From the NCBI GenBank assembly GCA_021732215.1, contig JAKFVL010000005.1:1-64000 (forward strand): 64,000 nucleotides of DNA, given 5' to 3'. The notes under the pieces are model-generated. The model ran no database searches and was not told the origin of the DNA. It saw only the letters and a list, made by a program, of their open reading frames with translations. The position numbers were made by a program, and so were the translations under genes. Source of the stretch: Hyphomicrobiales bacterium. Its GTDB lineage: Bacteria; Pseudomonadota; Alphaproteobacteria; Rhizobiales; Xanthobacteraceae. Of this stretch, positions 45,244 through 55,088 are shown piece by piece; position 1 is the first letter of the stretch; the number at the start of each line of letters is the position of its first letter.

Positions 45244-45468
45244 GTGCTTCCCCTGTTTGGTGGCGAGAGCATTGCCAAGACCCGCTGGTGGTCGCAGCAA
45301 GTCTCTGTCCAAGCCTGCGTCCAAGTATCTGCCCGTGATTGCGGATGTCCCCCGCACGACGACGTGACGCAAGCATGAGGACAGCGGAATTTGACCACAT
45401 CTGGGCCGATTGGCGGCGATGCGCGGTCATTCAGAAAATGTACATCGAATTGTAGCGACCGGCGGCGT

Positions 45469-46365
45469 TCACCAGGAGCGCTTGAAGCCCGCGCCGATGC
45501 TCTTGTTCAAGACGCCGTCCGGCATCTGGCTCACCGAACCCGTGACGTTGATTCCGCCGAACAATTTCTGCTCGGCGCCGAATTTTCGAAGCCAGCGATC
45601 GTCCGTCGTGGACAGCGTTTGTCCGGCCAGGAAACTGGTGCCGGTCTCGTTGATGCTGAATTTCGCCGAACGATCGACTTCGACCGTCCTTGCCGAATGT
45701 CCGAAGACCGCAATACCGGGAATGACGCCGTGCTGATGCAGGTTGATACCGTTCTGGAGCGTCACTGAGTATCGATCGTTGTCGATCGGCAGCGATTTGC
45801 TGACCGACGTACCGACCTTGCTGCGATCGTCGAATGGATCGATCCGGGCTTCGATCGCGGTCTTGTCCCACAGCGCGCCGACGCCGGGCGCGGTGATTGT
45901 TGCCCAGGCATTGCCTGTCGATCGTTCGGTCTTGTCCCACGGCTGAAATGTTTCCGGCCGTGTCCGTGTAAACGCAGTCTGATTGTCCTGCGCGACCGAC
46001 AGATCGGCGCCGACCCTGGCGTCCCAGAATGGCGATACTGATTTTTTGACCGTGACGGCCGAGGAGCCGTTTGGATTGTCCTTCCGCGACCACGAGGATT
46101 CGCTGCCATCCTGATGAGATTGCGTCCCGCGCAGCATCCGTGTGCTTGGATTTTCCAGCAGCGTCATGGCATCGAGATTGAGCAAGCTCCAGTCGGGCTC
46201 ACCGTCTGCCGCGAAAGTGTCTCGGGCTGGCTCGGCTTCCTGCGCGAACGACGAATCGATCGCAATCGCGCTCAGCAGGAGCGCTGCGAAACCCGTCAAA
46301 GCCGCAATTGCTGTCGCTGGCGCGCGCACGATCCCCGCCCAAAACTTGCATGCTCTCACCGTCAA
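45469..46365 (-). CDS. hypothetical exported protein, possibly beta-rich
   Basis: 298 residues. An N-terminal signal (basic, hydrophobic to about residue 41, cleavage near SFAQE) precedes a Ser/Thr/Asp-rich sequence with alternating hydrophobic strands and a C-terminal aromatic residue (FKRSW). A beta-barrel or autotransporter-like outer-membrane protein is possible. No family recognised. Confidence 0.6.
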   Translation of the reverse strand: MTVRACKFWAGIVRAPATAIAALTGFAALLLSAIAIDSSFAQEAEPARDTFAADGEPDWSLLNLDAMTLLENPSTRMLRGTQSHQDGSESSWSRKDNPNGSSAVTVKKSVSPFWDARVGADLSVAQDNQTAFTRTRPETFQPWDKTERSTGNAWATITAPGVGALWDKTAIEARIDPFDDRSKVGTSVSKSLPIDNDRYSVTLQNGINLHQHGVIPGIAVFGHSARTVEVDRSAKFSINETGTSFLAGQTLSTTDDRWLRKFGAEQKLFGGINVTGSVSQMPDGVLNKSIGAGFKRSW

Positions 46366-46602
46366 CGACGGCCGCGCACTGCTTGAAACAACTCCGCCGA
46401 TCCAAGCGCGATGGGGTTAACAAACCCTGACGGGACCGGCATTGCAGAGTCTATGCGGCTTCATGGTGCAATTGCGGCGCAAGCGATAGACGAGTTCTGG
46501 CGAACAACATTCGGACGCATGCTGCCGCGATGACATGCTGCCGCGATGAGCAGCATGCCTTCGTTATCATCATGCGACGCGACGCGAGCACCGGGATTTC
46601 GG

Positions 46603-47043
46603 TCAGGCGATCCCGCGCAGTTCGATCGGCCGCCCGAGCGCCTGCTCGACCAGATCGAAGGTATCGATCAGTCCGCGCAGGCTGGCGAGCCGGCCGTCCT
46701 TGAACTGGGCGAAATGGGCGAACCGCACGCTGATCGGCTTGCTCGAGTCGCGCCCGGTCAGTGTGTATTTGATCAGCGACGACGCGGTTTCATCGCCTAG
46801 CATGATCGATTCCCGGTCGGAGCGATGAATTTTGATGTTGTCCGAAAGGGTACGGCAAACTTCCAGTACTGCTTCCTTGCCGCGGCGCGCGCCAAGAAAA
46901 GGAAACATGTCGATCGGGCCATAGATCGCCCAGTCGATATTGTCGTCGATATGATCCTTCAACTCGTCGAACTGGCGTTCGTTGATGGCGCGGTGCAATG
47001 CGCGCGAAAAACGCCAGAGGCTATGCTCTGTCATCTGGTTCAA
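46603..47043 (-). CDS. SnoaL/NTF2-like protein, copy 1
   Basis: 146 residues of the NTF2-like fold. Contains GPIDMFPFLGARRGKEAV and LRGLIDTFDLVEQALGRPI, matching the next two genes. The copies share the P-I/V-D-hydrophobic-P-x-L-G-x-R-R-G-K block. Members bind small hydrophobic ligands or act as cyclases or isomerases; no catalytic residue can be named here. Confidence 0.8.
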   Translation of the reverse strand: MNQMTEHSLWRFSRALHRAINERQFDELKDHIDDNIDWAIYGPIDMFPFLGARRGKEAVLEVCRTLSDNIKIHRSDRESIMLGDETASSLIKYTLTGRDSSKPISVRFAHFAQFKDGRLASLRGLIDTFDLVEQALGRPIELRGIA

Positions 47044-47219
47044 ACCCTGAATGTGGCTTTACGGGCGGCAAAACGGCCCAGAGGGCGTCGAGACGACGCC
47101 GTGCCGGAATGCAGCGGAATGTTACGAATTAAGCCGCAGATAAGGTGTAGGCCGGCGTTCCACAACCGCTGTTTTTGCAACGCACAAATACCGGATTGCG
47201 GGATTTGGCCTCCGGAACC

Positions 47220-47663
47220 CTATTTGCTTCGGTTTTGCAGTAGCATCGAGGCGATATCCCGCTCGAGCACCTGCTGGGCTACGTCGAACGAATCCATGAA
47301 CTGCCGGATCTGGGCGATGCGGCCATTCCGAAGCCGGTAAAAATCGGCGAGATCGATCTGAACGATGCGGTCGCTGTCGCTCTTGCGGAAATAGACCCGG
47401 ATCATCGCGGCGATGTTGTCGCCGTCCTCGGCAATGAACGGCAGATCGTAGCGCATGTGCGCGTAGCGCCGGTGAATCGTCTCCCACATTTCCCTGATTG
47501 ATGCCTTGCCGCGGCGATGCCCCAGATGCGGAAGAATGTCGATCGGGGCGTAGGCGAGAAAATCAATCTCGTCTTCGCAGCAGGCCAGTGCGCCCTCGAT
47601 GTCGCCGGAATAGAATGCGCTGAGGAATTGCTCGACGCATCTGCGGTTCGCGGTCATGGCCAT
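47220..47663 (-). CDS. SnoaL/NTF2-like protein, copy 2
   Basis: 147 residues. The core PIDILPHLGHRRGKASIREM and FMDSFDVAQQVLERDIAS align with copies 1 and 3. The start at 47663 (MAMTAN) or 47657 is likely; an extension to 48275 is a shadow across the next gene. It is separated from copy 1 by 176 bases. Confidence 0.8.
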   Translation of the reverse strand: MAMTANRRCVEQFLSAFYSGDIEGALACCEDEIDFLAYAPIDILPHLGHRRGKASIREMWETIHRRYAHMRYDLPFIAEDGDNIAAMIRVYFRKSDSDRIVQIDLADFYRLRNGRIAQIRQFMDSFDVAQQVLERDIASMLLQNRSK

Positions 47664-47764
47664 GATTCGGGGTTGTCCCTGGCTACTTCTGTCGCCGCAT
47701 AGTGAACCGGTTACCGCAGGGATCAAGCACGTGCAGGCTGGTCCATCGACATTTTGCTGCCCGG

Positions 47765-48202
47765 CTACTGATGCGGACGAAACAGGCTCGCGATATCGAC
47801 CTCCAGAACCTGCTGGACCAGATCGTAAGAATCGAGAAATTCCCGCTGCTGCATGATCAGCCCGTCGCGAAGCGTGTAGAAGTTCGCGATGTCCATCTGC
47901 ACGATGCGGTCGCGCAATGCTTTCTGGAAGAATACGCGCACGATGGTCGCGACGCGGTCTTCCTCGGCGATCATGGCCTGCACCTCGTATCGCATGCGCG
48001 AATAACGGGAGTGAATGATCCTGAAGGTCTCGCGAAGCTGCGCCTTGCCGCGCCGATGTCCGAGATGCGGGATGATATCGACAGGCACAAAGGACACATA
48101 GTCGATATCGTCGGAATAGAATGCCATCAGCCCATCGAGGTCCATCGCATAGAAGACCTTGAAGAAGTCGGTGATGCGCTGTCGGTTGGCTTGAACTGTC
48201 AT
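47765..48202 (-). CDS. SnoaL/NTF2-like protein, copy 3
   Basis: 145 residues. Begins MTVQANRQRITDFF and contains PVDIIPHLGHRRGKAQLRE, closest to copy 2. The three genes are codirectional and spaced by about 100-180 bases, consistent with tandem duplication. The first upstream gene, at 48303, is also codirectional but unrelated in sequence. Confidence 0.8.
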   Translation of the reverse strand: MTVQANRQRITDFFKVFYAMDLDGLMAFYSDDIDYVSFVPVDIIPHLGHRRGKAQLRETFRIIHSRYSRMRYEVQAMIAEEDRVATIVRVFFQKALRDRIVQMDIANFYTLRDGLIMQQREFLDSYDLVQQVLEVDIASLFRPHQ

Positions 48203-48302
48203 GCGGTCTCATCGGTTTTGAGGCTCGCCGTCGATCGGCTTTCGTTTGCGGGCGGAACACAGTCCTGCCGATCAATCGTTTCCAAAACGTTCAATGCTCC
48301 TC

Positions 48303-49007
48303 TCAATTATAACTGATGCTCCATTCGCTCACCATTGGTTTCGCGCGGCGCATTAGCCGGTCGCTCGACGGAATTTTCCTGTCGCCGACGATGGCGGAGA
48401 ATTTTTTCGGCAAAGGATTGGCGATGCCCGGCTCAAACCGCACGGATAATGAGCATCCCCCCGGGGGCGTTGCGAGCTGACCTTTGAAGCCTGACGCAAA
48501 TCCTCCTTCGTTCGATTCGAACCCGTTGATACTGAATGTACCGCCGTTCAGTTTTTCGACGTCCTTGAGCGGCAGTCCGTTCCGAATTCCTCCGGGTCCG
48601 ATCCAGATCGATGGCGCGCCCACCGCAATCGATGAAATCCCGCTTCGGGTTGCGGGGTCGCGCCAGCGGATCACCACCTGCTTGACCGGCTCATTTTCGA
48701 ACAGCACCGTGACTTTCTCTTTGCCGGCTCCCTCGACTTGCTTGAACACGAGATTTTTTTCGCCGAATTCAGCGGCGAGCCGGGCGTGGGACGTTGCGCG
48801 GGCGAACGATCCGCCGCAGGCCAGCACCGGTGCGGGTGGTGCGTCCTTCGCATTGTCGAGTGCCGTGTCATCCGCGGCGGGCTGTTTGGAGCGAGCGTCA
48901 GAATCGGGAGTTTGCGATTTTGGGGCTTGCTTGGCGGTTTTGGCGCTTGCAGGAGCGAATATGAGCGTACCTGCAATAGCAAGACACATCGTTAGTCGTG
49001 ACTTCAT
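48303..49007 (-). CDS. hypothetical exported protein
   Basis: 234 residues. The start at 49007 (MKSRLTMCLAIAG) gives a signal peptide with cleavage near PASAK, followed by a Lys/Ala/Asp-rich linker and a beta-rich domain of about 150 residues with two cysteines (LACGG, GGCSLSV). No family recognised. The alternative upstream Met at 49067 would spoil the signal. Confidence 0.68.
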   Translation of the reverse strand: MKSRLTMCLAIAGTLIFAPASAKTAKQAPKSQTPDSDARSKQPAADDTALDNAKDAPPAPVLACGGSFARATSHARLAAEFGEKNLVFKQVEGAGKEKVTVLFENEPVKQVVIRWRDPATRSGISSIAVGAPSIWIGPGGIRNGLPLKDVEKLNGGTFSINGFESNEGGFASGFKGQLATPPGGCSLSVRFEPGIANPLPKKFSAIVGDRKIPSSDRLMRRAKPMVSEWSISYN

Positions 49008-49104
49008 CAAAATTCCGTCGCGGTTTATGGCGACGGAATCCCTAGAAGAAATATGCGGCGGCGACAACCCCGGTGCGCTGCGCGCTCCGATTCGGGTTCC
49101 GCGA

Positions 49105-50103
49105 CTATAGCCGAACGAGGACTGTCAGCGATTTTAGAACGTCGGTGGACAGTTGCAGCGCCCCGACAATCGCGCTTGGATCGTTTGCGGTGATCTTTGT
49201 CAGCATGCCATTGGTAAACGAAGCCGTGGTCGAGTTGGAAACAAACGCGCGCCGATTGAAGTAGAGCACGCCGGCAGACGTTGCGTCGGGCGCCACGAGA
49301 CTTACAGAATCTTCGCCCTTTAGAGTCTTTCCATCCGCTCGCGTCAGAATTGCGTAGATTGTTACTTCATAGCCGGTTGATGTGCGAAAGCACACCGCTG
49401 ACTTGGGGCAGCCAACGACCGGCCCCGGCTCGCTCGCTGCGGCTGCCGCATAAGCGGCCACCGGAAGCGGTTGCGCCCGGTGCGCACGGATTCTCAAGCT
49501 CAGGGTGCAAGTGCCTCCGGCTTCGGTTTTGCGCTCCGTCGGCAGGGGCTCTGGCCGGTGATGTACACCACCATGGTACGTGAGGTCGTATCGCGCGGTC
49601 GCGGACATATCGGGGCATGCGTTCGACTTTGGCGGCGGCGGCGTTTCGGCCGGAAGCAATTCAACGATGGTCTTCAGATTGTTCCTGTTGATCGCAGATT
49701 GCAGACCGCTGAATTCCTTGACGACGTCCACAGCAGCCTTGACGATCTCCCGGCTCTGATCTGTCGCGGTCGTTGAAATCTGTTTCAGCAATCCATTGGA
49801 TTCGAGTTCGATCGTCACCATGTCGCTGGACGTTTCGATGTGCCGATAGACTGCATCGTAACGGTGCCGGATATCCGGAAATATACTTGCGATGCCGCCG
49901 TGCGTAAGGCTCAGCGTTTCGGACTTGGCGTCATAGGCTGCTTTGACGTTGAATTCGCCACGTGGAAGAAAGTAGGAAACGACCGCGCCGTCGAGTTCTG
50001 CGAGTTCTGTTCTGTCGACGCTTCGTTTCGTTTCCACAACCTGCCCGCCGCAGGAGGTCAGCAGCATGGCGGAAAGCATAAAAATACGAACCTGAAATGT
50101 CAT
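49105..50103 (-). CDS. hypothetical lipoprotein
   Basis: 332 residues. A clear signal with lipobox LLTSCGGQ (Cys18), so it is probably tethered to a membrane. The body is beta-rich with about six cysteines (for example ACPD, GTCTL, VGCPKSAVCF), consistent with periplasmic disulfides. The start at 50103 is the Met that precedes the signal. No family recognised. Confidence 0.72.
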   Translation of the reverse strand: MTFQVRIFMLSAMLLTSCGGQVVETKRSVDRTELAELDGAVVSYFLPRGEFNVKAAYDAKSETLSLTHGGIASIFPDIRHRYDAVYRHIETSSDMVTIELESNGLLKQISTTATDQSREIVKAAVDVVKEFSGLQSAINRNNLKTIVELLPAETPPPPKSNACPDMSATARYDLTYHGGVHHRPEPLPTERKTEAGGTCTLSLRIRAHRAQPLPVAAYAAAAASEPGPVVGCPKSAVCFRTSTGYEVTIYAILTRADGKTLKGEDSVSLVAPDATSAGVLYFNRRAFVSNSTTASFTNGMLTKITANDPSAIVGALQLSTDVLKSLTVLVRL

Positions 50104-50474
50104 TGGCTTAGCCCCGAATGCCCGGAATTGGACGTCCCAGCTAAGTGAAGTCTCGCGGGTGGCGGATAGTCCCAGTTTTCTCACCTTTCTCCCGGATCGG
50201 CCCGGCTGTCGGCTCGACTTGCCGCCCACCCGGCAGGCGCCTTCCGACTAAAGTGCGCGGCGCTCGGTCGCAGGCGGCTCGATTGACCCCCTCCGGCGCG
50301 GTTCCATAATGCCTTGTTCGAGAATGTTTTTTCCGAATGAACAGCTTGGGCGGGCCGAGGCAGCCGCAAGCGGGTATTTCGGGTCAAGAAACGTATAAAC
50401 TCGGAGGGTAAGGGCGGCTTGGTGACGAGCCTTCGGATGGCGCGGCCGTCCATGCCCGAGGGGGAAGGCGTTGA
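50104..50474. other. 371-bp divergent intergenic region
   Basis: It separates the lipoprotein gene and the ABC transporter gene. Promoters for both should lie here. A ribosome site (gggggaagg) precedes 50475. A short A+T-rich run, gagaatgttttttccgaatg (50321-50340), is a possible promoter part; nothing else stands out. Confidence 0.4.
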
Positions 50475-52226
50475 ATGAGAGCCGTCGTTCGCGGTCTGCG
50501 AACATTCGCCCGGTTGGCCTGGCCGTATTTTCGTTCAGAGGACCGCTGGATCGCGCGGCTGCTGCTCGCAGGCATTCTCGCGGCGGAACTGGGACTTGTT
50601 GCGATCCTCGTCGCGGTCAACGAATGGAACAAGCGTTTCTTCAATGCACTGGAAAGCCGCAACTGGGATGCGGCGACCGGCGAGCTGCTGGTTTTCTGCT
50701 TCATCGCGCTTGGCGCCGTGGTCGCCGGCATGTCGCAATACTTCTTCGGGCAGCGCCTCATCATCCGCTGGCGGCGCTGGTTCACGGACCGCTATGTCGC
50801 GATGTGGATGGCCGACGGCCGGCACTATCGCGTTCGCCTCACCGACGGCACCGTCGATAACATTCATCTGCGCATCGCCAGCGACGTGCTGATCTTTCTG
50901 ACGCGGACGCACGAGCTGTTCACGCAACTGATCGGCAGTATCGTCACCATCTGTTCCTTTACGATCATTCTCTGGTCGCTGTCGGCCGCGATCCCGCTGC
51001 CGCTGTTCGGCAAGGACTGGTCGTTTCCCGGCTGGCTGATCGTGCTGGCGACGGCCTATGCGGCGATTGGCACGCTGTTCACCCATCTGATCGGCAAACC
51101 CCTGATCCCGCTCAATTTCAATCAGCAGCGCTACGAGGCCGATTTTCGCTTCGCCATCGCCCGAGTCACCGATCAATCAGAACCTGTGGCGCTGATGGGT
51201 GGCGAGGCGGTGGAGCGCCGCGAACTGCGCGAGCGCTTCACGCGGCTGGTCGGTAACTGGAAGCGTCTCGTCGATCGGCAGAGCGTGCTGGTAGGCGTTA
51301 TCGGTGGCTATTCGCGGATGTCCACGGTATTTCCGACCCTGGTCGTGACCCCCGCCTATCTCGGCAGCCACATCACGCTCGGCTCTCTCATTCAGGCCGC
51401 GCTGGCGTTTCAGCAGATGGAAGGCGCGCTGGCCTACATCATCAGCGCCTACAGCAAGATCGCCGAATGGAAAGCGGTGATGGATCGCCTCGCCCAGTTC
51501 GAGGCGGCGATGCACAACGTCGATGACCATCACGATGTGAAATCCCGTATACGCATGACGATCCTGCCCGGCGACGACAGGTTGAGGATCGATAATCTGG
51601 TGCTGCGGCTGCCGAACGGCGAGGCGATGGCGATGCTCGGCGGCGTCGATCTCGGCGCCGGCGATCGCCTGCTGGTGAGCGGTGCTTCGGGCTCCGGCAA
51701 GTCAAGTCTGTTTCGCGCGCTCGCGGGGATGTGGCCGCTCGGCGAGGGTGAGATTCATTTTCCCGATAATGCGAAGGTCTTTACGCTGCCGCAGCGCGTC
51801 TACTTTCCGCTGGGGTCGCTTCGTCAGGCGATCGCCTATCCCACGCTGGTCGAGCAGGCCGACGACGACGCGATCCGCGAGGTGCTCGAGGCGGTTGGCC
51901 TCGGTTACCTCGCCAGCCGCCTTGACGAGGTCGCTGACTGGCCCTCGGTGCTGGCCGGCGGCGAACAGCAGCGCGCTGCGTTTGCCCGCGCGCTGTTGGC
52001 CAGACCCGATATTCTGCTGCTTGACGAACCGGTCTCCGCACTGGAAGAAGCCGACGCGGCCGCGCTCTATCATTCGCTTGCCGAACGTCTGCCGTCGGCC
52101 ATCGTCATCAGCATCGGCCGTGCTGCCGCGCTAGCGCATTTGCATGGTTCGATCGTCGAACTGAAAGCGGGCGTTGCCGCAGAGCCGGAACCACTGATCC
52201 CGCCGCCCGCCATCGTGCGGGCCTGA
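50475..52226 (+). CDS. SbmA/BacA-like ABC transporter (permease-ATPase fusion)
   Basis: 583 residues. The N-terminal half is a SbmA/BacA-like membrane domain (helices about 25-310, with WRRWFTDRYVAMWM), and the C-terminal half an ABC ATPase: Walker A GASGSGKSS (403-411), signature LAGGEQQRAAFARAL (a variant of LSGGQ) and Walker B ILLLDEPVSALEE. Relatives (YddA, BclA of Bradyrhizobium) import peptides or fatty-acid-like substrates. The substrate is unknown. A methyltransferase-like gene follows after 28 bases. Confidence 0.9.
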   Translation: MRAVVRGLRTFARLAWPYFRSEDRWIARLLLAGILAAELGLVAILVAVNEWNKRFFNALESRNWDAATGELLVFCFIALGAVVAGMSQYFFGQRLIIRWRRWFTDRYVAMWMADGRHYRVRLTDGTVDNIHLRIASDVLIFLTRTHELFTQLIGSIVTICSFTIILWSLSAAIPLPLFGKDWSFPGWLIVLATAYAAIGTLFTHLIGKPLIPLNFNQQRYEADFRFAIARVTDQSEPVALMGGEAVERRELRERFTRLVGNWKRLVDRQSVLVGVIGGYSRMSTVFPTLVVTPAYLGSHITLGSLIQAALAFQQMEGALAYIISAYSKIAEWKAVMDRLAQFEAAMHNVDDHHDVKSRIRMTILPGDDRLRIDNLVLRLPNGEAMAMLGGVDLGAGDRLLVSGASGSGKSSLFRALAGMWPLGEGEIHFPDNAKVFTLPQRVYFPLGSLRQAIAYPTLVEQADDDAIREVLEAVGLGYLASRLDEVADWPSVLAGGEQQRAAFARALLARPDILLLDEPVSALEEADAAALYHSLAERLPSAIVISIGRAAALAHLHGSIVELKAGVAAEPEPLIPPPAIVRA

Positions 52227-52254
52227 ATTTGCGATTTTCTCAAGGAGCAAGACC

Positions 52255-52827
52255 ATGACGACGATGAATTACTGGACCGACAAGTGGGATCTGCATGTGG
52301 ACATCTGCCCGTGCGACGTCCACGTCAACGACTGGGTCGCGGACCAGAAGATCAGGAACAAGCTGATCTATCACTTCGGCACCGGCACGCATCACGTCGT
52401 CGGCAAGGAGCAGGCCGAGAACGGTTCCGGTAACAAGGTATTCGGCATCACCGCGTCGATCGAGGAATACGAGGCCTACGTCAAGATGGTGTCGGGTTCG
52501 TCGAAGATCGCGAAGAGCTATGTCGCCTATTTCGGCGACATCTATCTCACCAACGGTGCGCTGCTGCCGGATTTCGACGTCGTGACGATGGTCCACATCT
52601 GCGAGTTCTTCTTTCCGAACACCGCGAGCGCGGAATATGGCGGGATGGACGACCGCGGCGTGCTCGATCTCTTCACCAGCAAGACCAAACCCGGCGGGCA
52701 TATCCTGTTCTACACCAAGTCGATCGGCTTCGAGAAAGCCAGGCCGATTATGGCTGTCTGGGAAAAAGAAGCGCCGGTGACGCGCCTCGAAGATTTCAAG
52801 ACGCTCGCCGTGTACCGGAAGACCTGA
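52255..52827 (+). CDS. methyltransferase-like protein of unknown function
   Basis: 190 residues. The sequence YHFGTGTHHVVGKEQ resembles the glycine-rich SAM loop, and FDVVTMVHICEFFFPN plus GGHILFYTKSIGFEKA resemble later class I methyltransferase strands. The usual acidic residue after strand 2 is not evident, so SAM binding is uncertain. A strong ribosome site (aaggagcaa) precedes 52255. Probably cotranscribed with the ABC transporter. Confidence 0.65.
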   Translation: MTTMNYWTDKWDLHVDICPCDVHVNDWVADQKIRNKLIYHFGTGTHHVVGKEQAENGSGNKVFGITASIEEYEAYVKMVSGSSKIAKSYVAYFGDIYLTNGALLPDFDVVTMVHICEFFFPNTASAEYGGMDDRGVLDLFTSKTKPGGHILFYTKSIGFEKARPIMAVWEKEAPVTRLEDFKTLAVYRKT

Positions 52828-52951
52828 GCCGGAGCTCGCGTCGGCCGGCTGCAATTCAGTCGGGGTTTTTCTTGGCGTCAACCTCTTTCCTTCATCTGCG
52901 GTTTATCTACGATCATATCAAATCGCTTTATGAATTGGTCCGGGCGTTGCG

Positions 52952-55069
52952 ATGCGCACTGGCCGGGCCGAAGAGATCGCCGCCGTGACTCCAATACCTG
53001 CGCTGTTTGTCTCGATTGCCGGCCTGACGATGGCGTTGTCAGGCTTTCTGCTGTTTCAGGTCCAGCCGATGCTGGCGCGGTATATCCTGCCGTGGTTCGG
53101 CGGCAGCGCGACGACCTGGACCGTCTGCTTGCTGTTCTTCCAGCTCAGCCTGCTGCTGGGCTATGCGTATGCCCATCTGGTTGCCAGGCTGCTCGGCCCG
53201 CGGGCGCGGGTCGCAATCCATCTTGTGATCGTCGCGGTTTCGCTGGCGACGCTGCCGATTACGCCGTCCGAGGGCTTCAGGCCGCCGGACGCCGATCACC
53301 CGACCTGGCGGATTCTGGTTTTGCTGACCGCGTGTGTCGGCTTGCCATACTTCCTGCTTTCAACGACCACGCCGCTCGTCCAGAACTGGCTCGCATTCGC
53401 CGGCAGCGGCACGCCGTCACGGCTGTTCGCACTGTCAAACCTCGGCTCGTTCCTCGGCCTGTTGTCGTATCCGCTGGTGGTCGATCTGTATTTTCCGACC
53501 GACGCCCAGACGTGGGGTTGGTCGGCCGGATACGTCGTCTATGCCGTCCTTATTTCCGCGTTCGGCCTGCTTGTCGCTTTTGTTGCGCGCAACGGCCCGG
53601 AGGCCGCAGCACCCGAGTCCATAACGGTGACAGATGCCGCCGCGCGCAGCGCGCCCGGAAGTTTCCCGCTGTGGTTCGCGTTATCGACATTCGGATCGAT
53701 CAGCCTGCTCGCGATTACCAACTACATCACGAGCTATGTCTCGGTGAATCCGTTTCTGTGGATCCTGCCGCTCAGCCTCTATCTGCTGTCCTTCGTGGTG
53801 GCGTTCGCACGGCCCTCGCTTTACAGGCCGGGTGTTTTCGGCCTGCTCTATGCGGCGGCGCTGGCGTTCAACTTCTTCACCGCCACCAATCTCGGCATCG
53901 ACAACGCTTTCGGCGTCATCGTCGTCAATCTGGTCTGCTTTGCGCTGTGTTGCATGGTATGCCAGGGCGAACTGGCGCGGCGTCAGCCCGCGCCGGAGCG
54001 GTTGACGGCGTTCTATCTCACGCTCGCAGCCGGCGGCGCCGCAGGCGGCGTGTTCGTTTCGCTGATCGCGCCGCTGGTCTTTCCTGATTACTGGGAGTTG
54101 CCGCTCGGGCTGATCGGCGTCGGCATCATCCATATCGTGCTGAACCGGCCGCAGGGCGAGGTCCGCAGCCTTGCGCCGCAGCGCTTTGCGATGCCGGCTG
54201 CGGTCGTCCTCGCGGCGGGGTTTGCGCTCTATACCGAATTGTTCGAAGGCGACGAACTGGTCGATCGCCATCGTAACTTTTATGGCGTGCTCAAGGTCGA
54301 GGAGATCGATGCCGGCGATCCGAAATGGCATCGCCATATCATGGTGCAGGCCGGCGAGAATCAGGGCGAGCAGTTGCTCGATCCGGCCAAGCGCAATCGC
54401 GCGACATGCGACTTCGGTCCCGCGAGCGGCATCGGGCGGGCCTTGGCCAGCCTCCAGCGCCGGCAGCCGGATGGCGTGCGTCTCGGGATCGTGGGCCTTG
54501 GCGCCGGGATGCTGGTGTCGCAGGGCAGGCCGATGGACTCGTTTCGCTACTATGAGCTGAACCCGACCGTGACGGATTTCGCCCGCCAGCACTTCACGTT
54601 CCTGGCCGACGCCCAATCGCCGGTCGATGTTATCCATGGTGACGGGCGGCTCGCACTGGAGCGCGAACTCAAGGCGGAAGGCTCGCGCGAATTCGATCTG
54701 CTGCATATCGATGCGTTCCGCGGCAACGCGCCGCCGGCCCATCTGATGACGAAGGAAGCCTTCGACGTCTATTTCCAGCATCTGCGCAAAGGCGGCGTCC
54801 TCGCGGTGACCTCGCACAACGACTATTACGACGCATCGTCGCTGTTCCGCGGCATGGCGGAGCTGGCCGGCGCGCAGGTGCGCTGGCTTCCCCCGGCGCG
54901 GGGCGCGGATTGCGAGCGCAGCGTCGGCTTCGCGCTGTTTTCGCGCGACCCGGCGTTCTTTGCCGATGCCGGCATCAATGCGGTTGGCTGGGAAGACAAG
55001 AGCGACAGCAAGACGGTGTGGACCGACCAGCGATCCAGTCTGATGAGCCTGATGGTCTGGGCGCGGTAA
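52952..55069 (+). CDS. MFS-like membrane domain fused to spermidine synthase-like domain
   Basis: 705 residues. About ten to twelve membrane helices (residues 12-420) precede a soluble class I fold: VRLGIVGLGAGMLVSQG, RYYELNPTVTDFAR, DVIHGDGRLAL and DLLHIDAFRGNAPPAHL, as in spermidine synthases. It is annotated in other genomes as fused MFS/spermidine synthase; polyamine activity has not been shown. Start ATG 52952; it is the last gene before convergent glutaminase. Confidence 0.88.
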   Translation: MRTGRAEEIAAVTPIPALFVSIAGLTMALSGFLLFQVQPMLARYILPWFGGSATTWTVCLLFFQLSLLLGYAYAHLVARLLGPRARVAIHLVIVAVSLATLPITPSEGFRPPDADHPTWRILVLLTACVGLPYFLLSTTTPLVQNWLAFAGSGTPSRLFALSNLGSFLGLLSYPLVVDLYFPTDAQTWGWSAGYVVYAVLISAFGLLVAFVARNGPEAAAPESITVTDAAARSAPGSFPLWFALSTFGSISLLAITNYITSYVSVNPFLWILPLSLYLLSFVVAFARPSLYRPGVFGLLYAAALAFNFFTATNLGIDNAFGVIVVNLVCFALCCMVCQGELARRQPAPERLTAFYLTLAAGGAAGGVFVSLIAPLVFPDYWELPLGLIGVGIIHIVLNRPQGEVRSLAPQRFAMPAAVVLAAGFALYTELFEGDELVDRHRNFYGVLKVEEIDAGDPKWHRHIMVQAGENQGEQLLDPAKRNRATCDFGPASGIGRALASLQRRQPDGVRLGIVGLGAGMLVSQGRPMDSFRYYELNPTVTDFARQHFTFLADAQSPVDVIHGDGRLALERELKAEGSREFDLLHIDAFRGNAPPAHLMTKEAFDVYFQHLRKGGVLAVTSHNDYYDASSLFRGMAELAGAQVRWLPPARGADCERSVGFALFSRDPAFFADAGINAVGWEDKSDSKTVWTDQRSSLMSLMVWAR

Positions 55070-55088
55070 GCAATGCGGCCGGGCGTTC

